A stretch of 37,715 bases of DNA from the NCBI GenBank assembly GCA_937924145.1, contig CALDTJ010000633.1, positions 1-37,715 on the forward strand, given 5' to 3'. The translations under genes were made by a program, and so were the position numbers. Under the pieces are notes generated by a model. That model saw only the letters and a program-made list of their open reading frames with translations, was not told where the DNA came from and searched no databases. Positions 28,559 to 37,715 of the stretch are shown one piece after another (the first letter of the stretch is position 1; each line of letters begins with the position of its first letter). Source of the DNA: an uncultured Saprospiraceae bacterium (GTDB taxonomy: Bacteria > Bacteroidota > Bacteroidia > Chitinophagales > Saprospiraceae).

Positions 28559-30136
28559 ATGGGATTCAAAGAAGAACTAGGCCGTAGAAAGACCTTTGGT
28601 ATTATTTCTCACCCCGATGCGGGAAAGACAACTTTGACAGAGAAGTTGCTTTTATTCGGTGGTGCGATACAGACAGCGGGAGCCGTCAAATCTAATAAGA
28701 TAAAGAAAAGTGCGACTTCGGATTTTATGGATATTGAGCGGCAAAGAGGTATCTCTGTCGCTACTTCTGTAATGGCGTTTGATTATCGTGGTAAAAAAAT
28801 CAATATTTTAGATACGCCAGGTCACCAAGATTTCCAAGAGGATACTTTTAGAACTCTGACTGCGGTGGATAGTGTAATTGTGGTAATTGACGTGGCAAAG
28901 GGTGTGGAGACACAAACGGAGAAATTGGTTAAGGTTTGTCGAATGAGAGATACGCCCATCATCGTCTTTATCAACAAAATGGATAGAGAAGGAAAAGATG
29001 GCTTTGATTTATTAGATGAATTGGAAACGAAGTTAGGTTTATTGGTTCGTCCATTGAGTTGGCCTGTGGGAATGGGACGAGATTTTCAAGGTGTTTATAA
29101 TCTGTATGAGCGAAAATTAGTCCTCTTTAATCCTCACGGCAAACAAACAGGTGACGTTTTCGAGATCAATGATTTAGATAGCACTGAATTGGATGAACGA
29201 GTTGGGGAAAAAGCAGCAAATACGTTGAGAGAGGAAATCACAATGATTGATGAAATTTATCCTGACTTTGAAAAAGAAGATTACTTAGAAGGCCTATTAT
29301 CTCCAGTATTTTTTGGTAGTGCTATCAACAATTTTGGTGTAAAAGAATTGCTGGATTGTTTTGTGGATATTGCACCAACTCCTTTACCACGTATTACCGA
29401 AGAACGAAAAGTGTTACCAAACGAAGATAAATTCTCTGGTTTTGTCTTTAAGATTCATGCAAATATGGATCCTAAACACCGTGATAGAATTGCCTTTTTG
29501 AGAATCTGCTCAGGAACTTTTGAAAGAAACACGAACTACTTCCACGTGCGACAGGAACGAAAAATGAAATTTTCGAACCCAACTAGTTTCATGGCTGCGA
29601 AAAAATCTATTGTAGAACAAGCTTATCCTGGTGATGTAATTGGTTTGTATGATTCGGGTAATTTTAAGATTGGAGATTCTTTGACCGAGGGGGAAGAGTT
29701 AAATTTCAAAGGAATTCCGAGTTTTTCCCCTGAGCAATTCCGTTATGTGGTCAACAAAGACCCACTAAAATCTAAACAGTTAGCTAAAGGATTGACCCAA
29801 TTAATGGATGAAGGAGTGGCTCAATTATTCTATCGAGAATTTAATAATCGAAAAATCATTGGTACTGTTGGAGCACTACAATTCGATGTCATTCAATATC
29901 GTCTAAAACACGAATACGGAGCATCTTGTGCTTACGAACCCGTCAATTTACACAAAGCCTGCTGGATAGAATGTAAGGATGAAGTAAAACTAAAAGAATT
30001 TTTGAGTCGTCGAAAACGAGATATGGCAACTGATAAAGATGGCAATCACGTCTTTTTAGCGGAATCCGCTTGGACTTTAAATATGGCGCAGGAGAATTTT
30101 CCTGATGTGAAATTTCACTTTACTAGTGAGTTTTAG
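28559..30136 (+). CDS. prfC: Peptide chain release factor 3
   Basis: [74 protein letters not shown]. Confidence 0.97.
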   Translation: MGFKEELGRRKTFGIISHPDAGKTTLTEKLLLFGGAIQTAGAVKSNKIKKSATSDFMDIERQRGISVATSVMAFDYRGKKINILDTPGHQDFQEDTFRTLTAVDSVIVVIDVAKGVETQTEKLVKVCRMRDTPIIVFINKMDREGKDGFDLLDELETKLGLLVRPLSWPVGMGRDFQGVYNLYERKLVLFNPHGKQTGDVFEINDLDSTELDERVGEKAANTLREEITMIDEIYPDFEKEDYLEGLLSPVFFGSAINNFGVKELLDCFVDIAPTPLPRITEERKVLPNEDKFSGFVFKIHANMDPKHRDRIAFLRICSGTFERNTNYFHVRQERKMKFSNPTSFMAAKKSIVEQAYPGDVIGLYDSGNFKIGDSLTEGEELNFKGIPSFSPEQFRYVVNKDPLKSKQLAKGLTQLMDEGVAQLFYREFNNRKIIGTVGALQFDVIQYRLKHEYGASCAYEPVNLHKACWIECKDEVKLKEFLSRRKRDMATDKDGNHVFLAESAWTLNMAQENFPDVKFHFTSEF

Positions 30137-30141
30137 GAATA

Positions 30142-30723
30142 CTACTCAGTAATTTCATCAATGAGGTAATAAATATCTTTTAAAGCTATTTCTACATCTA
30201 GTGAATATAATTTTATAGAAGAATCTAGTCCTCTAGCATTTGAAATTCGCCAAATGTTATCCGCCTCTTTATACCAAGATTCTACCTTCGCCTCATATTG
30301 GTCAATCAAGACATATTCTTTGAACGAAGGTAAAGAACGATATTCTGTAAATTTACTTCCTTTATCATAATCTTTAGTTGATTTAGATAAAACTTCGACT
30401 ATCAATAATGGATTCGTAATTACATCTTTTCTTTTTTTATAAAAATCTGCTTTGTCACATATAACTGCAATGTCAGGATAGACACCTTTATTATATTCTT
30501 CAATTCTAATCTTTATTTCGCTATTATTGACTCTACATTTTTTATCTTTTTTTCTTAACTCATTTGATATAGCATTACCCGCATTTTGAGAAATGGTACT
30601 ATGATCTAAGGTACCACCAGCCATGGCATAAATTTTACCATTTTCATATTCACTTTTAAAGTCTGCCTTGTCTTCCAAGGCTAGATACTCTTCAAAAGTG
30701 TAATATTTTTCCTTCTTGTTCAT
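30142..30723 (-). CDS. Uma2 family endonuclease-like protein (start trimmed to MNKKEKYYTFEEY)
   Basis: YYTFEEYLALEDKADFKSEYENGKIYAMAGGTLDHSTISQNAG...VYPDIAVICDK...LLIVEVLSKSTKDYDKGSKFTEYRSLPSFKEYVLIDQYEAKVE. Confidence 0.9.
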   Translation of the reverse strand: MNKKEKYYTFEEYLALEDKADFKSEYENGKIYAMAGGTLDHSTISQNAGNAISNELRKKDKKCRVNNSEIKIRIEEYNKGVYPDIAVICDKADFYKKRKDVITNPLLIVEVLSKSTKDYDKGSKFTEYRSLPSFKEYVLIDQYEAKVESWYKEADNIWRISNARGLDSSIKLYSLDVEIALKDIYYLIDEITE

Positions 30724-30798
30724 TCCAAGATACTTTTGTTTTTCAAAAGATTCGAGTGTGTCAATTGGGGTAAAACATATTATACTCATTACCCTTAT

Positions 30799-30896
30799 TT
30801 TAAACCACAAAGAGACAAAGCACACAAAGGAAATTCACAAAGTGAATTTTATCTTTGTGGAAAGCTTTTGTGGCCTTTGTTTCTTTGTGGTTTAAA
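30799..30896. repeat. Palindromic intergenic repeat built from CACAAAG/CTTTGTG units
   Basis: TTTAAACCACAAAGAGACAAAGCACACAAAGG... / ...GGCCTTTGTTTCTTTGTGGTTTAAA. Confidence 0.85.
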
Positions 30897-30943
30897 GAAA
30901 AATCATAACAGGAAATAATTAGACTAGTTCATTTTGAAATTCC

Positions 30944-32461
30944 TTATAGTCTCTCCGTCAACACTGCAATATAAGTCTTCACCCCATCCACATAATTACC
31001 CAAACGAATATTTTCGTTAGGACTATGCTGATTATTATCTCGGTTTACGATTGGAACAGTAACCGCAGGAATGCCTAAAGTTGTAACAAAAGGCGCAATA
31101 GGAATCGACCCACCACTATTTCTAATTTTAATCGGCGTTTGACCAAAAGCCCTTGTCAGTGCTTTGTCCAACCAAATACCAACTGTAGAATCAAAATCCG
31201 TTCGGTAAGCCAAATAGGAGGTTTCTGTTCGCATAAAAGCGATGCGGTTGTACTTCATTCGTTCTTCCTCAGTCGGTTCTTTATCAACTACATAATAACC
31301 TTGGGCTTGAATGTGACTACGAATTAATCCTAACAACCAATCAGGGTCACTTTCCATCACTAAACGGACATCTATTTCAGCAGTCGCCGTAGCGGGCACA
31401 ATCGTTCGAGAACGAATACCTACCCAGCCAGATCGCATTCCTCTTACATTCAAAGACGGGTATTGAATCGCCTCTTGGTAGTTATTTCCTACTTTATCGG
31501 GGGCAGCGATACCAATACTTTTTTGGATGACCTTTTCATCATCGGGAACTTTAGCCAAAATAGCTTTCGTTTCTTCATCCAAATGAATACCGTCATAAAA
31601 ACCAGGAATCGTTACTCGTCCATCCCCATCTTTCATAGAGGCAATTAACTGTGCTAAACGAATCGCTGGATTAGGGGCATAATTCCCATAATGTCCACTG
31701 TGCTGTGGGACTCTAGGGCCGAATACTGTCAAAGTAATTTCTGCAATACCTCTTGCCCCAAAAGTCAAAGTAGGTTGATTAGAAATATGCCGAGGTCCAT
31801 CAAAAATAATCAACATATCTGCCGCTAATTCTCCACTATATTTATCAACTGCTTTTGGCAATTCTGGTGAACCTAACTCCTCCTCAAAATCCATGATGAC
31901 TTTGATATTAAAATTGGGTTGTGCAATCCCTTTAGTAGCGTCTAAGGCTGCCAAAAATCCATTCGCAGCACCTTTAGAGTCAGCAGTAGAACGAGCAAAT
32001 ATTCTTAATTCTTTGTCATAATTGGTGTGGATATTTTTCCAATCAATCTCTTCCCAATCACCATTAGCTTTCTTTTGTTTTAAGGCAGGTTTCCAAGGGC
32101 TTTCTTGATCCCATTTAGTCTTATCTACTGGTTGTCCATCAATTTGTAAATAGATTAAAACCGTTTTGGTAGCACCTGCTTTTTTACGTTCTGCTAAAAG
32201 TAACGGAACTGTTGGCGTTTCTAATCGGTTAGTCGAAAAACCTCTTTGCTGAAATTCTTTTTCGCACCATTGAATATTTCTTTCAATCTCTTTGGGATAA
32301 TGCGCATCGTTTGGAATGGATAATAATTCGTAGAGGCGGTCGAAGGATTCGGTGGCGTATTTATGGGCTAAGTCGTCTAGGGCTTTGCCTTTTATTTGAG
32401 CGGAGGTCGTTGAATTGAAAAGGAAAAGGAAACTTAGGAGGGCAACTAATTTGAAATTCAT
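30944..32461 (-). CDS. Exported M20-family peptidase/dipeptidase
   Basis: FARSTADSKGAANGFLAALD; MDFEEELGSPELPKAV; PQHSGHYGNYAPNPAIRLAQLIASMKD; NRDNNQHSPNENIRLGNYVDG. Confidence 0.9.
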   Translation of the reverse strand: MNFKLVALLSFLFLFNSTTSAQIKGKALDDLAHKYATESFDRLYELLSIPNDAHYPKEIERNIQWCEKEFQQRGFSTNRLETPTVPLLLAERKKAGATKTVLIYLQIDGQPVDKTKWDQESPWKPALKQKKANGDWEEIDWKNIHTNYDKELRIFARSTADSKGAANGFLAALDATKGIAQPNFNIKVIMDFEEELGSPELPKAVDKYSGELAADMLIIFDGPRHISNQPTLTFGARGIAEITLTVFGPRVPQHSGHYGNYAPNPAIRLAQLIASMKDGDGRVTIPGFYDGIHLDEETKAILAKVPDDEKVIQKSIGIAAPDKVGNNYQEAIQYPSLNVRGMRSGWVGIRSRTIVPATATAEIDVRLVMESDPDWLLGLIRSHIQAQGYYVVDKEPTEEERMKYNRIAFMRTETSYLAYRTDFDSTVGIWLDKALTRAFGQTPIKIRNSGGSIPIAPFVTTLGIPAVTVPIVNRDNNQHSPNENIRLGNYVDGVKTYIAVLTERL

Positions 32462-32501
32462 AGTATCGTTCTTTTTTTCAAAAAAATAATATTACAAAGA
32501 A

Positions 32502-32858
32502 ATGTTGACACCACAAATTAATTTATTGGTCATTCGGACAAACCAACTTAAAGCACTAGCTGAATTTTATGAATTGTTAGATATGAAATTTGATTATCAT
32601 CGACATGGTAATGGTCCCTATCATTATGCTGCTGAAATGAATGGTTTTACTTTTGAAATTTATCCTTTATTAAAAAGTCAGATGGAGGTTGATAAATCAA
32701 TACGGCTAGGATTTATAGTTGATAATCTAGAAAAAGTAATAGCGAAGTTAGAAAAGCATAATATTAAAATAATAAAAGCTCCATCCAAAACTGAGTGGGG
32801 CTTTCAAGCTATTATTAAAGATATAGATGGTCGGAAAATTGAATTAACTCAGCGTTAG
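32502..32858 (+). CDS. VOC/glyoxalase family protein
   Basis: INLLVIRTNQLKALAEFYELLDMKFDYHRHGNGPYHYAAEMNGFTFEIYPL...GFQAIIKDIDGRKIELTQR. Confidence 0.88.
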   Translation: MLTPQINLLVIRTNQLKALAEFYELLDMKFDYHRHGNGPYHYAAEMNGFTFEIYPLLKSQMEVDKSIRLGFIVDNLEKVIAKLEKHNIKIIKAPSKTEWGFQAIIKDIDGRKIELTQR

Positions 32859-33007
32859 TGTAGAGTCGAAAATATAATGGGTTACCGATATTCCTAGTCT
32901 CCAGACTAGGAATCCATATTAAAGTCGTCTCCTGACGACATACAACGTACGCTGGTCTGGAGACCAGCAGATATTGATTTCAAGTCTGGAGACTTGAAAT
33001 ATCGGGG
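32679..33007 (+). repeat. 329-bp direct repeat, copy 1 (VOC 3' end plus multi-hairpin element)
   Basis: Aligns without gaps to 33371-33699 (offset 692) with 8 substitutions counted by eye. Confidence 0.95.
32885..33005. repeat. 121-bp multi-hairpin palindromic element, copy 1
   Basis: CCGATATTCCTAGTCTCCAGAC at the left end versus CCGATATTTCAAGTCTCCAGAC (reverse complement) at the right; four internal hairpins at 32893-32910, 32924-32939, 32951-32968, 32981-32996. Confidence 0.9.
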
Positions 33008-33036
33008 ATCAATAAGAAATTTCAACATAAAGCAAA

Positions 33037-33282
33037 TTAACTAGCTAAAGGTAAGACAGTTTGCGCATTTGCAATCCTAGCAGCATACCAAAGACATGCC
33101 CAAATATCCTCTTTTTCAATATATGGATAATCTTCTAAAATTTCCTTTATATTCATTCCACCAGCCATTAATTCCAACATTTGAGCAACGGTGAAACGCA
33201 TATTCCGAATGGTGGGTTTGCCTTTACAAACCTTTGAATTAAGAGTTATTCGAGACAATAATTTTTCATTCATAAATGGCAA
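33037..33282 (-). CDS. DUF433 domain-containing protein (putative antitoxin-like)
   Basis: SRITLNSKVCKGKPTIRNMRFTVAQMLELMAGGMNIKEILEDYPYIEKEDIWACLWYAARIA. Confidence 0.9.
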   Translation of the reverse strand: MPFMNEKLLSRITLNSKVCKGKPTIRNMRFTVAQMLELMAGGMNIKEILEDYPYIEKEDIWACLWYAARIANAQTVLPLAS

Positions 33283-33370
33283 TTTTTTCTATTCAACAAT
33301 AAGAAATCTTTTCCAGTTTCATAAAAATAATTAAAAATAACCAAAGAGTTTGTACTAAGCTAAAAAAGCT

Positions 33371-33550
33371 CAGATGGAGGTCGATAAATCAATACGGCTA
33401 GGATTTATAGTTGATAATCTAGAAAAAGTAATAGCTAAGTTAGAAAAGCAAAATATTAAAATAGTAAAAGCTCCATCCAAAACTGAATGGGGCTTTCAAG
33501 CCATTATTAAAGATATAGATGGTCGGAAAATCGAATTAACTCAGCGTTAG
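33371..33550 (+). pseudogene. Truncated VOC/glyoxalase C-terminal duplicate
   Basis: QMEVDKSIRLGFIVDNLEKVIAKLEKQNIKIVKAPSKTEWGFQAIIKDIDGRKIELTQR*, lacking the N-terminal half present in 32502-32858. Confidence 0.85.
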
Positions 33551-33576
33551 TGTAGAGTCGAAAATATAATAGGTTA

Positions 33577-33697
33577 CCGATATTCCTAGTCTCCAGACTA
33601 GGAATCCATATTAAAGTCGTCTCCTGACGACATACAACGTACGCTGGTCTGGAGACCAGCAGATATTGATTTCAAGTCTGGAGACTTGAAATATCGG
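33577..33697. repeat. 121-bp multi-hairpin palindromic element, copy 2
   Basis: Identical by eye to 32885-33005. Confidence 0.9.
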
Positions 33698-33857
33698 GGG
33701 TTCCATAAGAATAAAAAAAAAAAAACAAACAGTAAGTTTATATTAAAACAAAATAAAAAATATTGTTGTAGGAAAATATTAGAGTTATACATTGTAAAAG
33801 CTCACCCAAACCAAAAGATTCAAATGAGCTTTTAAAGTATTTTTAGGTATATGATTA

Positions 33858-35900
<2,043 letters not shown>

Positions 35901-35973
35901 TTAATGTTGAATATTAAATGAAAGAAGATTGAATGCACATAAAATACAATCATTCAATTTTACAATCACACAA

Positions 35974-36558
35974 TCATTTTTTACTTAAAAGTTTAAAATT
36001 TATTTCTAGGAAGTCTTCTAACGGTTTAGCAGACTGTTGATATTTCATGGTAACCATTGCTCCATGAAAATTGGTATATAAAAAATCCGCGATTTGTGTC
36101 GGAGTATAAACTTCAATTAATATATTTTGTTCTTGCGCTTCTGTTAGCCACAGAACAAATCTTTCTTTAATAATGGTCATCTGATTTTGAATAGCAGTGG
36201 AAACTTTTTCATTTTGTCCAGCTACTTCGGTCGATAGATTGCCCCAAAAACAAGAGTACTTAAAATTTTGTGCTTTATTTTTTTGGACTAAATGACTAAA
36301 GTAAGCTTTCACTTTTTCTAATGAATTTAGATGCTCCATTTGCTCTATTCGATCTGCCAATCTCAAATTTGCTGCACCATATAGTTCTATTGCCTCAATG
36401 ATATAAGCCTCTTTACTATTAAAAAAATTATAAAAAGACCCTTTTGGAATATTCATACTTTTTAGAATTTCCATAACACCAATATTATGATAGCCCGATT
36501 GGCTCATCAAATCTATCCCTTGCTTTAGTATGTCTTTTCTATTGTATTTATAGCCCAT
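35974..36558 (-). CDS. TetR family transcriptional regulator
   Basis: DILKQGIDLMSQSGYHNIGVMEILKSMNIPKGSFYNFFNSKEAYIIEAIELY HTH. Confidence 0.92.
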   Translation of the reverse strand: MGYKYNRKDILKQGIDLMSQSGYHNIGVMEILKSMNIPKGSFYNFFNSKEAYIIEAIELYGAANLRLADRIEQMEHLNSLEKVKAYFSHLVQKNKAQNFKYSCFWGNLSTEVAGQNEKVSTAIQNQMTIIKERFVLWLTEAQEQNILIEVYTPTQIADFLYTNFHGAMVTMKYQQSAKPLEDFLEINFKLLSKK

Positions 36559-36611
36559 GAGTCATTTAAAATATAAAGGCCTTTCAGAATTAGACCGTTC
36601 TACTTATTTCA

Positions 36612-36642
36612 CAAATGTAGGGTTTAGTTTAAATTTTTCAAA
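36612..36642 (-). promoter_or_regulatory. Bacteroidota-type promoter for the tetR gene (TTTG-N19-TACATTTG)
   Basis: CAAATGTA at 36612-36619 and CAAA at 36639-36642 on the plus strand. Confidence 0.6.
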
Positions 36643-37008
36643 ATCTATTTTAAGATAGTTTCATAAACTTGAGGAGTCATCTCATTTATGGGATAGGAAA
36701 AGCGATGCAATAAGATGAGGTGTTTTCTCAACTTTTGGAAGATTAATCAGAAAACACTTATTTTTTTAACCTTCCCTCATTCCTAGCTCCCAAAATAAAT
36801 GTCTCCTGATTAAAGGAAAGAAAGCCTAAAATCAAATAATCAGCCATCAATAACGAATAATCGCTTAATCCTTACGAATAATAATACGGCCAGTTTTAAG
36901 GTCAAAAAGCCCTCACCTTTGTATTGTCAGTTGTCGAAAACAAGATTAAAACAGCTGAGTTAATCCACAAAATCAACTTTATTTTTAAAACATCTTAAAA
37001 CCATTATT

Positions 37009-37715
37009 ATGAAAAGGATGCAAATTATTTTAGTAGTAACTATCAGTTTTTTATTTACTCAATTTGGTTTTTCTACCACTATGTATCAACCGGGAGACTC
37101 CATGTATGTATGGGCAAAATCTGGTTTGAAATTAAGAGTCGAACCTAGTTTGAAAGGCGATAAAATATTGACTATTCCTTATGGAACAAAGGTAAAAGTT
37201 GATTCTTACCAAGAAGAATTGCCAGAAGTGAAAGTCAGAGTCGTCAAAGCACAAAAAATCGACGGCATGGAATACAAGAGTTTTTATTTGAAAGGGCATT
37301 GGTGCAGAGTCAGTTATTTAGGAACAGAAGGGTATATTTTTGATGGCTATTTATCTAAGTTACCAACCTTTAATTTAGAACCTTATTTAAATAATACGGA
37401 AGTAAAACAAACGGTCAATCAATCTTTTGAGGAATATGCCAACCAACATTTTGGGTTATTGCAACAGTTAGATTTCGAAAGTCAACCTCAATTAATCAGT
37501 CCAGTTTCTTTGAGAAAAATCTATGGCAATGGGATGATTATCGAAGAAGGTGTTTCTAGAGGTGGTTGGAAACAAAGAATCATTTTGCCAGGCATGTCTT
37601 TCGAAGAAGGGTTCTTATTATTCAGTACCAAGTATAATTTTGAAGAATACGCTACGAACAAAGGAGAAGAAATATACCCCGTGTATAGCGTCACTAAAAA
37701 AAGTACGGACTTTAT
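37009..37715 (+). CDS. Exported SH3-domain-containing protein, truncated by the window end
   Basis: ATG at 37009; MKRMQIILVVTISFLFTQFGFSTTMYQPGDSMYVWAKSGLKLRVEPSLKGDKILTIPYGTKVKVDSYQ...HWCRVSYLGTEGYIFDGYLSKLP. Confidence 0.8.
   Translation, partial: MKRMQIILVVTISFLFTQFGFSTTMYQPGDSMYVWAKSGLKLRVEPSLKGDKILTIPYGTKVKVDSYQEELPEVKVRVVKAQKIDGMEYKSFYLKGHWCRVSYLGTEGYIFDGYLSKLPTFNLEPYLNNTEVKQTVNQSFEEYANQHFGLLQQLDFESQPQLISPVSLRKIYGNGMIIEEGVSRGGWKQRIILPGMSFEEGFLLFSTKYNFEEYATNKGEEIYPVYSVTKKSTDF

Larger units (their letters stand above)
33371..33699 (+). repeat. 329-bp direct repeat, copy 2
   Basis: Ungapped match to 32679-33007. Confidence 0.95.

Noticed and set aside
32881-33710. CRISPR array at the clustered hairpins
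   Set aside because: Only four short, non-identical palindromes per block, with no regular identical repeats or spacers and no cas genes.

Overview
This is a 37.7-kb window from a Bacteroidota chromosome, probably Saprospiria-like. The assignment rests on T9SS markers (PorP/SprF, CHU_C-type C-terminus), TAnnTTTG-type promoters and Rho with a large charged insertion. It has three parts. (1) Positions 1-10.3 kb look accessory. A tight minus-strand five-gene cluster (8841->1254) encodes an ECF sigma factor, a one-TM anti-sigma protein, an exported papain-like (C1) protease, an exported caspase-like (C14) protein and an LRR/SprB-repeat/CHU_C surface protein. It is flanked by a convergent PorP/SprF gene and two divergent genes for small envelope proteins. 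A two-box motif, AGGTGACTT-N14-GATA, recurs with identical spacing at the sigma gene and at both divergent genes, which suggests a dedicated regulon. This is the best candidate for an undescribed system. (2) Positions 10.9-30.1 kb are mostly core genes: tRNA-Asp, accA, dapA, an alpha-oxoamine synthase, serS, rho, a nucleotidyltransferase, tgt, rodA, deoC and prfC. This part includes a long serS-rho intergenic region with a ~170-bp imperfect palindrome. (3) Positions 30.1-37.7 kb hold Uma2, an M20 peptidase, a VOC protein, DUF433, a FadH-like reductase, TetR and SH3-domain genes. Two kinds of palindromic repeat occur here, including a 329-bp direct duplication that brackets the lone DUF433 gene. 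All calls come from reading the sequence and the supplied translations. No database search was run.
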